From Rhodopseudomonas sp. BAL398 (lineage in GTDB: Bacteria; Pseudomonadota; Alphaproteobacteria; Rhizobiales; Xanthobacteraceae), in NCBI RefSeq assembly GCF_033001325.1, contig NZ_CP133111.1:5627001-5691000 (forward strand): 64,000 nucleotides of DNA, given 5' to 3'. Every line of letters begins with the position of its first letter. The stretch's first letter is position 1. A program made the translations under genes and the position numbers. The notes beneath the pieces were generated by a model. That model did no database searches, had not been told where the DNA came from, and saw nothing but the letters and a program-made list of their open reading frames with translations. Below, piece after piece: positions 42,189 to 50,466 of this stretch.

Positions 42189-43802
42189 ATGCGCCGCTTC
42201 TGTGTTGCGGTGACGCTCCTCGTTACGGCCTGCGCGTCCTCGCAATCGATCGCGGCGGGGGCGCAGCGCGCCGATTTGCTCGGCAAGCTGTGCGGCGACA
42301 CCGCGTCGCTCGGCGATGCCGGCCGCATCTTGACCAGCCTGGCGGCGGATGGCTCGCGGGACGATCGGCTCTGGGCGGCGCCGATCGCGCGCGCCGTGAT
42401 CGATCGCAAGCTGCGCTGCGATGCTAGCGGGGCTGTGCTGGTTTCCGGCGAAAAAACGCTCGACGTGTTGACACAAGCGCCGCGAATGCCGACCGAGCCA
42501 AGTCGTTCGCCGCTGCTTAGCCTGAAGAACCGTGGCCTGTTCGAGACCGCCGAAGCGGCGCTGGCGTTGCGCACCGCGCCCGATGTGGCGGGCCGTGCTG
42601 CGGCATTGCATACGCTCGAGCGGCGGGCCGCGAGCCTTCCCGAGAAATTGTTTGAGGCTGCGGCCGAACAGGAGAGCGATGCCGAGTTGAAGGCGCAGAT
42701 GATCGCGGTGGCGCAGGCTGCGGCGTTGAATTCAGCCGACCCGTTGAAGCGGATCGCGGCCCTGAAACAGATCTCGGCGACGCCGGACCGGCGGGCCCTG
42801 ACCAAGGTCAGCGCGCTGCTCGGGGATCCTGCCTATGCGGCCAATCCCGCGTTCAAACGCGCCGTCGACGATGCCGTCACCACGATCGGGCGCGGCATCG
42901 CGATCGGCGATGTGTTGGCGACGTTGTATAACGGCCTCAGCTTTGCGAGCATCCTGTTCATGGCGGCGATCGGCCTGGCGGTGATCTTCGGCCTGATGGG
43001 CGTGATCAATCTGGCGCAGGGCGAGCTGATCATGATCGGCGCCTATGTCACCTGGCTGGTGCAAGAAGGCTTGCGGCATTTTGCGCCGATGCTGCTCGAC
43101 TACTATCTCATCATCGCCATCCCGGTGGCCTTCCTGGTGACGGCGGCCATCGGCATCGCGCTGGAGGCGATCCTGCTGCGCCATCTCTATCGCCGGCCGT
43201 TGATGAGCCTGCTGGCGACCTGGGCGGTGAGTCTGTTCCTGATCAATCTGGTGCGGGTAACGTTCGGCACCCAGAACCTCAATTTTGTCACGCCGTTCTA
43301 CGTCACCGGCGGCGTGCCGGTGATCGGCGACTTCATCTTCACCTGGAACAGGATGTTTGCGATCGTCTTTGCGGTCGTCACGCTGGCGCTGACCTGGGGT
43401 GTGATGCGGCTGACGCCGCTCGGACTTAACATCCGCGCGGTGATGCAGAACCGCACGATGGCAGGTTGCATCGGCATTCCGGTGCGTCGCGTCGACATGC
43501 TGGCGTTCGGGCTCGGCTCGGGCCTGGCGGGCCTCGCCGGCCTCGCATTATCGCCGATCTACAGCGTCAATCCGCAGATGGGGCAGAACTTTGTCATCGA
43601 CAGTTTCATGGTCGTGGTGCTGGGCGGCGTCGGGACCATTGTGGGCACGGTGGTCGCGGCGCTGGGGATTGGCCAGATCAACGTGTTGATCGAGCCGCTG
43701 TGGGGCGCGGTCGCCGCCAAGGTGATCGTGTTGCTGATGATCATTGCCTTCCTGCAATGGCGGCCCGAGGGGCTGTTCGTGATCAAGGGCCGCCGCAAAT
43801 GA
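42189..43802 (+). CDS. urtB: Urea/amide ABC transporter permease (UrtB type, with periplasmic N-terminal domain)
   Basis: A 537-residue protein. It begins with a signal-like segment (MRRFCVAVTLLVTACASS) followed by about 230 residues of helical soluble domain (RAAALHTLERRAASLPEKLFEAA; LKRIAALKQISATPDRRALTKVSALL), typical of UrtB and absent from LivH. A LivH-like permease follows: GLAVIFGLMGVINLAQGELIMIGAY and VLGGVGTIVGTVVAALGIGQINVLIEP. The frame opens at TTG 42126, overlapping the urtA stop, but the signal segment starts at ATG 42189; the true start is somewhat uncertain. Confidence 0.9.
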   Translation: MRRFCVAVTLLVTACASSQSIAAGAQRADLLGKLCGDTASLGDAGRILTSLAADGSRDDRLWAAPIARAVIDRKLRCDASGAVLVSGEKTLDVLTQAPRMPTEPSRSPLLSLKNRGLFETAEAALALRTAPDVAGRAAALHTLERRAASLPEKLFEAAAEQESDAELKAQMIAVAQAAALNSADPLKRIAALKQISATPDRRALTKVSALLGDPAYAANPAFKRAVDDAVTTIGRGIAIGDVLATLYNGLSFASILFMAAIGLAVIFGLMGVINLAQGELIMIGAYVTWLVQEGLRHFAPMLLDYYLIIAIPVAFLVTAAIGIALEAILLRHLYRRPLMSLLATWAVSLFLINLVRVTFGTQNLNFVTPFYVTGGVPVIGDFIFTWNRMFAIVFAVVTLALTWGVMRLTPLGLNIRAVMQNRTMAGCIGIPVRRVDMLAFGLGSGLAGLAGLALSPIYSVNPQMGQNFVIDSFMVVVLGGVGTIVGTVVAALGIGQINVLIEPLWGAVAAKVIVLLMIIAFLQWRPEGLFVIKGRRK

Positions 43803-44893
43803 AGGCGCTCACCTCGGATCGTCCGTTCCTTGCTCTGCTAGCCGTCGTGCTCGCCGTGGCTGTGTTGCTCGGCATTTCGATGGTGTCGCCGTTCGGCATC
43901 TCCGCCTATTTGGCCAATGCCATCGGCCAGTTCGCGGCCTTCGCGGTTTTGGCGCTCGCGCTCGATCTGGTGTGGGGCTATCTCGGCATTCTGTCGCTGG
44001 GGCACGGGTTGTTCTTCGGCATCGGCGGCTATGTCGTCGCCATGCATCTGTTGAAGCATTCCTCCGAGGTCACCGGGAAGGTGCCGGATTTCATGCAATT
44101 CATGGGCTGGTCGACCTATCCATTCTACTGGGCCGGCCTCGGCTTCTTTCCTTACGCGTTGCTGTTCGCGGCGGCGGTGACGCTGCTGATTTCCGGCGTA
44201 TTCGGTTACGTCTCGTTTCGCTCCCGGGTCGGCGGCGTGTATTTCGCGATCATCACCCAGGCGCTGGTCTATGTCGCGATGCTGCTGATGTTTCGCAACG
44301 ACACCGGATTCGGCGGCAACAACGGCATGACCGGATTTTCGGTGCTGTTCGGCTGGTCGATCGGCTCCAGCGGCGTGGTCATCGCGATGGCGGCGGGGTC
44401 GGTGCTGGTGCTGGCGGTGACGCTGCTTGGCTGCCGCATGCTGCTCGGCAGCCGGTTCGGGATGTTGATGATCGCCACGCGCGACGACGAGGTGCGGCTG
44501 CGCACGCTCGGCTATGAGACATTGCGGCTGAAGCTCGCGGTGTGGTGCCTGTCGGCGCTGATCGCCGCGCTTGCCGGCATGCTCTATGTGCCGCAGGTCG
44601 GCATCGTCAATCCGCGTCTGTTGGCGCCGGAACTGTCGCTTGAGATCGCGGTGTGGGTGGCGATCGGCGGACGCGGCCATCTGATCGGCGCGGTGATCGG
44701 TGCGGTGCTGGTCAATGCGTTGAAATTCTGGCTCTCGGCGGCGGCGCCGGATTTGTGGCCGTTCATCCTGTCCGGGTTAATCGTGCTGGTAGTGCTGGTG
44801 TTCCCGAACGGGCTGGTCGATCTCGCCAAATGGAAATTGGCTTGGCCGATGGGCGCCAAGCGCCTTGCATCCGAAACCCCGGAGCTGCGCTGA
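43799..44893 (+). CDS. urtC: Urea/amide ABC transporter permease (UrtC type)
   Basis: A 364-residue LivM-like permease. UrtC features are DLVWGYLGILSLGHGLFFGIGGYVVAMHLL, NDTGFGGNNGMTGF and the ATPase-contact loop MIATRDDEVRLRTLGYETLRLKLAVWCLSALIA. Ten or so hydrophobic segments are visible. It starts at the ATGA overlap with urtB and shares TGATG with urtD. It forms the channel with UrtB. Confidence 0.92.
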   Translation: MKALTSDRPFLALLAVVLAVAVLLGISMVSPFGISAYLANAIGQFAAFAVLALALDLVWGYLGILSLGHGLFFGIGGYVVAMHLLKHSSEVTGKVPDFMQFMGWSTYPFYWAGLGFFPYALLFAAAVTLLISGVFGYVSFRSRVGGVYFAIITQALVYVAMLLMFRNDTGFGGNNGMTGFSVLFGWSIGSSGVVIAMAAGSVLVLAVTLLGCRMLLGSRFGMLMIATRDDEVRLRTLGYETLRLKLAVWCLSALIAALAGMLYVPQVGIVNPRLLAPELSLEIAVWVAIGGRGHLIGAVIGAVLVNALKFWLSAAAPDLWPFILSGLIVLVVLVFPNGLVDLAKWKLAWPMGAKRLASETPELR

Positions 44894-45618
44894 TGGCCGT
44901 GGCCTTGCTGATCGATAACGTCACCGTGGAGTTCGGTAGCTTCCGCGCCATCGATGCGCTGTCGCTGGCGATCGATTTCGGCGAGGTTCGCGCCGTGATC
45001 GGCCCCAACGGTGCCGGCAAGACCACGATGCTCGACGTGATCTCCGGCATCACCCGCGCTAGGCAAGGCCAGGTGATGTTCGACGAATCCATCGACATCA
45101 CACGGTCGAGCGAGGCCGCGATCGCGCGCGCCGGGGTGCGGCGCAAATTCCAGAAGCCGAGCATTTTTGAAGGCCTCGACGTGCGCCAGCATATCGCGAT
45201 CGGAGCGCAGGGCGGTTTGCGCCGCACGCTCGCGCCGGCCGCGCTCGACCAGCGCGTCGACGAGGTGCTGGAGGCGATTGGACTGTCGGATCTGGCGCAA
45301 CGTTCGGCGTCGGAGCTCGCGCATGGACAAAAACAATGGCTGGAGATCGGCATGGTGCTGGCGTCGAATCCGAAGGTGCTGATGCTTGATGAGCCGGTGG
45401 CTGGGCTGACCGACGAGGAGACCGAGCGCACCGTGGCGCTGGTGCGTAAGCTGAAGCGGCCGGATCGCGCCATTGTGGTAGTCGAGCACGACATGGATTT
45501 CGTCGAACGAATCGCCGATCGCGTCACCGTGCTGCATGAGGGCAAGACCTTGTTCGAGGGCTCGATGCGGGATGCCCGCGCCGACGAGCGCGTCGTCGAC
45601 GTGTATCTGGGACGCTGA
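44893..45618 (+). CDS. urtD: Urea/amide ABC transporter ATP-binding protein (UrtD type)
   Basis: A 241-residue ATPase. Walker A is GPNGAGKTT, the Q-loop region is RRKFQKPSIFEGLDVRQHIAIG, the signature is LAHGQKQWLEIGM, Walker B is VLMLDEPVAGLTDEE and the H-loop is VEHDMDFV. The KFQKPSIFE and HGQKQWLEIGM blocks are typical of UrtD. The start at 44893 overlaps the urtC stop; a longer frame inside urtC is a shadow. Confidence 0.93.
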   Translation: MAVALLIDNVTVEFGSFRAIDALSLAIDFGEVRAVIGPNGAGKTTMLDVISGITRARQGQVMFDESIDITRSSEAAIARAGVRRKFQKPSIFEGLDVRQHIAIGAQGGLRRTLAPAALDQRVDEVLEAIGLSDLAQRSASELAHGQKQWLEIGMVLASNPKVLMLDEPVAGLTDEETERTVALVRKLKRPDRAIVVVEHDMDFVERIADRVTVLHEGKTLFEGSMRDARADERVVDVYLGR

Positions 45619-45620
45619 TC

Positions 45621-46313
45621 ATGCAATTTCGCGTCGAGGGGTTGGATCAGCATTATGGCAGCGCGCAGGTGTTGCGCCGCGTCGGCTTCGAGATTCCGCC
45701 GGGCGAATGCCTGGCCGTGCTCGGCCGCAACGGCGCCGGCAAGACCACGCTGCTAAAATGCCTGATGGGCGTGCTGCCGGCGACGAGTGGCCGGGTTCTG
45801 CTCGATGACGTCGATATCACTGGCTGGTCGTCGCATCGCCGTTCCGACGCCGGTCTGGCCTATGTGCCGCAAGGCCGCGAAATTTTTTCGGAGCTGACCG
45901 TCGGCGAGAATATCGAAGCCGCGGCCCGCGCCCATGGCAGCTTCGGCACCGCGACAATGGATGAGGCGATCGCGCTGTTTCCGGTGCTCACGCAGATGTG
46001 GCGACGGCCCGGCGGTGCGCTATCCGGCGGCCAACAACAGCAACTCGCGATCGCGCGCGCGTTGGTGACGCGGCCAAGTCTTTTGATCCTCGACGAGCCG
46101 ACCGAAGGCATTCAACCCAATCTGGTGGCGATGATCCGCGACGTGCTGGCCGCGTTCAAGGGCCGGATCTCGCTGCTGCTGGTCGAGCAATATCTCGATT
46201 TCGCGATCAGTCTTTCCGATTCCTTCGTGGTGCTGTCGCGCGGCAGCGTCGTCGAGGCCGGCCGTACCGAATCGGCCAGCCGGGAGACTCTCGCCCGCCA
46301 CATTGCGATCTGA
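45621..46313 (+). CDS. urtE: Urea/amide ABC transporter ATP-binding protein (UrtE type)
   Basis: A 230-residue ATPase beginning MQFRVEGLDQHYGSAQVLRRV. Walker A is GRNGAGKTT, YVPQGREIFSELTVGENI is the LivF/UrtE-type switch region, the signature is ALSGGQQQQLAIARA, Walker B is LLILDEPTEGIQPN, and the H-loop position is VEQYLDFA. It closes the five-gene importer, 2 bases after urtD and 29 bases before the formamidase. Confidence 0.93.
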   Translation: MQFRVEGLDQHYGSAQVLRRVGFEIPPGECLAVLGRNGAGKTTLLKCLMGVLPATSGRVLLDDVDITGWSSHRRSDAGLAYVPQGREIFSELTVGENIEAAARAHGSFGTATMDEAIALFPVLTQMWRRPGGALSGGQQQQLAIARALVTRPSLLILDEPTEGIQPNLVAMIRDVLAAFKGRISLLLVEQYLDFAISLSDSFVVLSRGSVVEAGRTESASRETLARHIAI

Positions 46314-46342
46314 TCTCACCTTCACGCCAACGGAGTAAACCT

Positions 46343-47281
46343 ATGTCTCGCCGCCACGAAATCTCGTCTGCCCCCGAAAACATGGTGTGGGGATATCTCG
46401 ATAGCGCGACGCCGCCGGTACTGGAAATCGCCTCGGGCGATACCGTGACGATGCACTCGTTCCCGGCTGGCGGCAAGGAAACCCTGCCGGAAGACCGCAG
46501 CCTGGTGCCGGAGGATTATCTGCTGGCGCTCGACACCATGGTGCAGGGACCCGGGCCGCATTTCATCACCGGCCCGGTCTATGTGAAGGGCGCCAAGCCC
46601 GGCGACGTGCTGCAGGTGGATATCCTCAATGTCAAGATACGCCAGGATTGGGGCTTTGTCTCGATCCTGCCGCTGCTCGGCACCTTGCCGGACGAGTTCA
46701 CCGAATATGAGACCATCCATCCCAAGGTCGACCATGAGCGCAACGTCTGCATCATGCCGTGGGGCACCGAAATTCCGCTCGATCCGTTTTTCGGCATCAT
46801 CGCCACGGCGCCACCGCCGGCCTGGGGCCGTTGCGGCTCGCCGGTGCCGCGCAGCTTCGGCGGCAACATGGACAACAAGGAGCTGCGCGCCGGTACCACT
46901 CTGTATTTGCCGGTGTTCACCGAAGGCGCGCTGTTCTTCGCCGGCGACGGTCACGGCGTGCAGGGCGACGGCGAGGTCTGCATCACCGCGCTGGAGACCG
47001 GCGTCACCGGCAGCTTCCGCCTGACGGTGCGCAAGGACATGGACCTGGTCTGGCCGTTCGCCGAAAGCGCCACCCATCTGATGTCGATCGGGCTCGACGA
47101 GGATTTGGATGACGCCGCCAAGCAGGCGGTGCGCGAGATGGTCAAGCACATCTGCGACCGCACCAACCTGTCGCGCAATCAGGCCTATATGCTGTGTTCG
47201 CTGGCGGGCAATCTGCGGGTGACGCAGCTGGTCGACGGCAACAAGGGCATCCATATGATGCTGCCGAAAGCCTATCTGTAA
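46343..47281 (+). CDS. fmdA: Acetamidase/formamidase family protein
   Basis: A 312-residue cytoplasmic hydrolase of the FmdA/AmdA family, which releases ammonia from formamide, acetamide and related amides. Typical stretches are GPHFITGPVYVKGAKPGDVLQVDIL, IATAPPPAWGRCGSPVPRSFGGNMDNKEL, LYLPVFTEGALFFAGDGHGVQGDGEVCITALE and the C-terminal AYMLCSLAGNLRVTQLVDGNKG. The start is ATG 46343 after GGAG. It lies directly behind urtE, as in known fmd-type clusters, so uptake and hydrolysis are co-expressed. Members of this family are about 310-410 residues long. Confidence 0.9.
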   Translation: MSRRHEISSAPENMVWGYLDSATPPVLEIASGDTVTMHSFPAGGKETLPEDRSLVPEDYLLALDTMVQGPGPHFITGPVYVKGAKPGDVLQVDILNVKIRQDWGFVSILPLLGTLPDEFTEYETIHPKVDHERNVCIMPWGTEIPLDPFFGIIATAPPPAWGRCGSPVPRSFGGNMDNKELRAGTTLYLPVFTEGALFFAGDGHGVQGDGEVCITALETGVTGSFRLTVRKDMDLVWPFAESATHLMSIGLDEDLDDAAKQAVREMVKHICDRTNLSRNQAYMLCSLAGNLRVTQLVDGNKGIHMMLPKAYL

Positions 47282-47298
47282 GAGCCTCCGGTCTCGGT

Positions 47299-47315
47299 GG
47301 GGGCAGAGTTCCCCC
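47299..47315. other. GC hairpin between formamidase and amiC
   Basis: GGGGG (47299-47303), loop CAGAGTT, CCCCC (47311-47315), 18 bases after the formamidase stop. There is no T run, so it is more likely an mRNA stability or processing element than an intrinsic terminator. Confidence 0.35.
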
Positions 47316-47455
47316 GGCATCGGGCCTGTTATGCTGCCAATCCGCAGCCCAAAGCTTCGGATTGGCATGGTGCGCGATCGCCGGCTGCCTAGTGACTGAC
47401 GCGGCCGGGGTTGTTAAGGACGGTCCTTCACGTCGTGATTGAAGGACTTGCCATC

Positions 47456-48619
47456 GTGAGCAACACCACTTCGGGCTCGGACCCCTGGCGGGTCGGCGTG
47501 CTGTTTTCGCGCAGCGGGCTGATGGCGGTCACCCAGACTGAGCATTTTCTCGGCACCGCGCTGGCGATCCAGGAAATCAATCAGGCCGGGGGTGTGCTCG
47601 GGCGAGAGATCGAGGTGGTCGCTTACGATCCGGAATCGGACCCGGCGACCTATCGCCGGCTCGCCGATCGGCTGCTGACCGAGGACGGCATATCGGTGAT
47701 CTTCGGCTGCAGTACCTCGGCCGAACGCAAGGCGGTGCTGCCGGCGATCGAACGGCGCAACGGGCTGCTGTGGTATCCATCGCTCTATGAAGGCTTCGAG
47801 TATTCCCCCAACGTCATCTATACCGGAGCCTCGCCGAACCAGAACAGTTTTCCGCTCGCCGAATACCTCGTGCGCAATCACGGCCGCCGGGTATTCATGG
47901 CCGGCACTGACTACATCTATCCGCGGGAATCGAACAGGATCATGCGCGATCTGATCGAGTCCTATGGTGGTGAAATCGTCGATGAGATCTATGTCCCGAT
48001 GGGGGCGAGCGAGGCGTCGTTGCGGGATCTGGTGGCGCGGATCAAGCAACAGACCCCGGACGTGGTTTTTTCCACCGTGGTCGGACGCGCGGCGCAGGGT
48101 TTTTATCAGTTCTATCGCGAGGCCGGCCTCGATCCCGCGACGCTGCCGATCGCCAGCCTGACCATGGCGGAAGGCGAGGTGCAGGAGATCGGCGCTGCGC
48201 TGTGCGAAGGCCATATCACCGCGGCGACCTATTTCGCGTCGCTGCCGGGCGCCACCAACCGGAAATTCATCGACGACTTCCGCCGCGCCTTTGGGGTGGA
48301 TCGGCCGGTCAGCATGTGGAGTGCTGGTGCCTACGCCCAGGTCCGGCTGTTCGCGATGGCTTTGGCGCGCGCCGGCACGCTCGATACCCAGCGGCTGGTC
48401 GAGGCGGCGCTCGGCCTGTCGTTTGAAGCCCCGGAGGGCAACATCCACATCGATCCGGACAACAACCATACCTGGCTGACGCCGCGGATCGGACGGGTCC
48501 GCCTCGACGGCGGGTTCGATGTGATCTGGCAGGCGAAGGCGGCGGTGAAGCCGGATCCTTACCTAGCGGTGTCACCGCTGGGGGCGCGCTGGATCGGCGA
48601 TGAGGTGCGTGCCTCATGA
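47456..48619 (+). CDS. amiC: Amide sensor and negative regulator AmiC
   Basis: A 387-residue member of the periplasmic-binding-protein type 1 fold without a signal peptide, hence cytoplasmic. Its length matches Pseudomonas AmiC (about 385). AmiC-like sequences are VGVLFSRSGLMAVTQTEHFLGTALAIQEINQAGGVLGREIEVVAYDPESD and FGCSTSAERKAVLPAIERRNGLLWYPSLYEGFEYSPN. AmiC binds amides and holds AmiR inactive in their absence. GTG 47456 has AAGGA about 10 bases upstream; a TTG at 47411 is open but unsupported. It overlaps amiR by 4 bases, as expected for the pair. Confidence 0.9.
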   Translation: MSNTTSGSDPWRVGVLFSRSGLMAVTQTEHFLGTALAIQEINQAGGVLGREIEVVAYDPESDPATYRRLADRLLTEDGISVIFGCSTSAERKAVLPAIERRNGLLWYPSLYEGFEYSPNVIYTGASPNQNSFPLAEYLVRNHGRRVFMAGTDYIYPRESNRIMRDLIESYGGEIVDEIYVPMGASEASLRDLVARIKQQTPDVVFSTVVGRAAQGFYQFYREAGLDPATLPIASLTMAEGEVQEIGAALCEGHITAATYFASLPGATNRKFIDDFRRAFGVDRPVSMWSAGAYAQVRLFAMALARAGTLDTQRLVEAALGLSFEAPEGNIHIDPDNNHTWLTPRIGRVRLDGGFDVIWQAKAAVKPDPYLAVSPLGARWIGDEVRAS

Positions 48620-49236
48620 AACCGGGGATTCGCCGTCTCATCGAGGAGCTACGGGGCGCGCGCGTTCTGGTTGTGCATCCGCGCGATGTCGAAGGCGACG
48701 CTCTGATCGATCAGTTGAAGCGGATCGGCTGCAATGTCCGCGGGATGTGGCCGCCGCCGGCGGAATTGCCCAACGACGTCGACACGGTGTTTCATTTGGT
48801 CGAGACCGCCGAGACCCCGGCCTTCGTCGCCTCGGCGTCGGAAGACGGTCCGACTTTCGTCGCCATCGTCGATTACGAGAATCCGACGGTGCTGAAGCGG
48901 TTGCTCGACAGCAATGCCCATGGCGTTGTCAACAAGCCGCTGCGTCCGTTCGGGATCCTGTCGTCGATGGTGCTTGCCCGTTCGTTGCGCGGCTATACCC
49001 GCCGGCTCGAGATCAAGGTGCAGAAGCTGGAAGAGACGCTGAAGGCGCGGCGCGACGTCGACAAGGCGGTGAAGATTCTGGTGACGCTGAAGAAGATCGA
49101 CGAGGCGCAGGCCTATGAGTTGATCCGCTCGCAGGCGACGCAGAAGCGATTGTCGATGGCGCAGGTCGCAGCGACCGTGATCAGCGCGCAGGACGTGATG
49201 ACCGGGCTGGGTTTGATCGGCGACGGCGAACGCTGA
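48616..49236 (+). CDS. amiR: Transcription antitermination regulator AmiR (ANTAR domain)
   Basis: A 206-residue protein: residues 15-120 are a pseudo-receiver domain (RVLVVHPRDVEGDALIDQLKRIGC), residues about 125-148 a coiled coil, and residues about 145-192 the ANTAR RNA-binding helices (KAVKILVTLKKIDEAQAYELIRSQATQKRLSMAQVAATVI). AmiR binds leader RNA and prevents early termination of amidase transcripts when AmiC has released it. A leader with a strong intrinsic terminator lies 200 bases downstream, directly before the amidase gene. The ATG overlaps the amiC stop. Confidence 0.93.
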   Translation: MKPGIRRLIEELRGARVLVVHPRDVEGDALIDQLKRIGCNVRGMWPPPAELPNDVDTVFHLVETAETPAFVASASEDGPTFVAIVDYENPTVLKRLLDSNAHGVVNKPLRPFGILSSMVLARSLRGYTRRLEIKVQKLEETLKARRDVDKAVKILVTLKKIDEAQAYELIRSQATQKRLSMAQVAATVISAQDVMTGLGLIGDGER

Positions 49237-49412
49237 GACGTCTTCATGCTTTATCTCCGAGTCGTATCTTGGAGTCGGACCGCGACTGCACTGCACAATG
49301 CTTAAGCATCGCTGCTGATAATTCAGCCCTGCCTCAAGATTGACATCGCGCCGGCTTTTCTGCTGTAACTTCGATATTGGCGATGCGTGACAAGTAGTCC
49401 GGATCGTCATGG

Positions 49413-49486
49413 CGGCCGGTCGGCCGTTTTCAAATCTGGCTATGTAGCCCTCGATGTGTGCCTGACGGCGCTATCGGGGGTTTTTT
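49413..49486 (+). terminator. Leader terminator with competing hairpin (candidate AmiR target)
   Basis: Three elements lie in order. Hairpin P1 CGGCCGGTCGGCCG (49413-49426) is followed by TTTT. Hairpin P2 GGCTATGTAGCC (49438-49449) has the 6-base loop TATGTA. The terminator has 5' arm CCCTCGAT (49448-49455), an inner GCC/GGC stem, 3' arm ATCGGGGG (49473-49480) and six T. P2 shares bases 49448-49449 with the terminator, so the two are exclusive. ANTAR targets are paired hexaloop hairpins of this arrangement, but the loops here do not show the full A1/G4 consensus. Confidence 0.6.
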
Positions 49487-49528
49487 GTTTTGCGCAATGT
49501 CGACTGCGCGATCATGGAGTTGTGCGCG

Positions 49529-50416
49529 ATGACATTGGATGTTCCGGCTGCGACCTCGAATGAGATTGTCGTCGCCTGCGTGCAGATGCAGCCGGCATTC
49601 GGCGACGTCGCCGCCAATGTGGCGCATAGTCTGGATCTGATCGAACAGGCCGCCGCGCGCGGCGCCAAGCTCGTGGTGCTGCCGGAGCTGGCCAATACCG
49701 GCTACATGTTTTCCTCGCGCGAGGAAGCGTTCCGGCTGGCCGAAGAGATTCCATCCGGTCCGACGGTGGCCGCATGGACGGATTGTGCCGCACGGCATGG
49801 CCTGCACCTGGTCGCCGGCATCACCGAGCGTGCGGGTGGCGACCTCTACAACAGCGCCGTGGTGATCGGCCCCGAGGGCTATATCGGTACCTTCCGCAAA
49901 GTACATCTGTGGAACGAAGAGAATTTGTATTTCGAGCCGGGCAATCTCGGATTCCCGGTGTTTCACACCGCGATCGGCCGGATCGGCGTGGCGATCTGCT
50001 ATGACGGCTGGTTTCCCGAGACCTATCGGCTGTGCGCGCTGCAAGGTGCCGATATCGTCTGCGTACCGACCAATTGGGTGCCGATCCCCGGCCAGGCCGA
50101 GGGCCGCGAGGCGATGGCCAATATTCTGGCGATGGCCGCCGCGCACAGCAATTCGCTGTTCATCGCCTGCGCCGATCGTGTCGGCACCGAGCGCGGCCAA
50201 TTGTTCGAGGGGCAAAGCCTGATTGTCAGCTACACCGGCTGGCCGATTGCCGGGCCGGCCAGTCGCGACGGCGAGCAAGTGCTGACCGCCGCGCTCGATC
50301 TCGGCGCGGCGCGGCGCATGCGCAATTGGAACGCATTCAACCAGGTGCTGCGCGACCGTCGCACCGACGTCTATGACCAGATGCTAGGAACCGGCCTCAA
50401 GCCCGGCTGGTACTGA
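49529..50416 (+). CDS. Nitrilase-superfamily amidohydrolase (probable amidase)
   Basis: A 295-residue carbon-nitrogen hydrolase. The catalytic triad is E53 (VVLPELANTGY), K124 (FRKVHLW) and C157 (ICYDGWFPE). A second glutamate near NEENLYFEPG is also conserved in the family. It should hydrolyse an amide or carbamoyl compound to acid and ammonia in the cytoplasm. ATG 49529 has GGAG nine bases upstream; earlier starts (49514 ATG, 49490 TTG) are possible. It is directly downstream of the AmiR-type leader, in the place of amiE in Pseudomonas, but it is not a close AmiE (that enzyme is about 346 residues). Confidence 0.88.
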   Translation: MTLDVPAATSNEIVVACVQMQPAFGDVAANVAHSLDLIEQAAARGAKLVVLPELANTGYMFSSREEAFRLAEEIPSGPTVAAWTDCAARHGLHLVAGITERAGGDLYNSAVVIGPEGYIGTFRKVHLWNEENLYFEPGNLGFPVFHTAIGRIGVAICYDGWFPETYRLCALQGADIVCVPTNWVPIPGQAEGREAMANILAMAAAHSNSLFIACADRVGTERGQLFEGQSLIVSYTGWPIAGPASRDGEQVLTAALDLGAARRMRNWNAFNQVLRDRRTDVYDQMLGTGLKPGWY

Positions 50417-50466
50417 CCAACGCCTCGAACATGAAACGTCACCCCCAACCCCAGGAGTATCGATCG

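Noticed and set aside
49413-49449. Perfect ANTAR double hexaloop motif
   Set aside because: The two hairpins are correctly placed, but the loops lack the A1 of the known consensus, so the target is reported only as a candidate.
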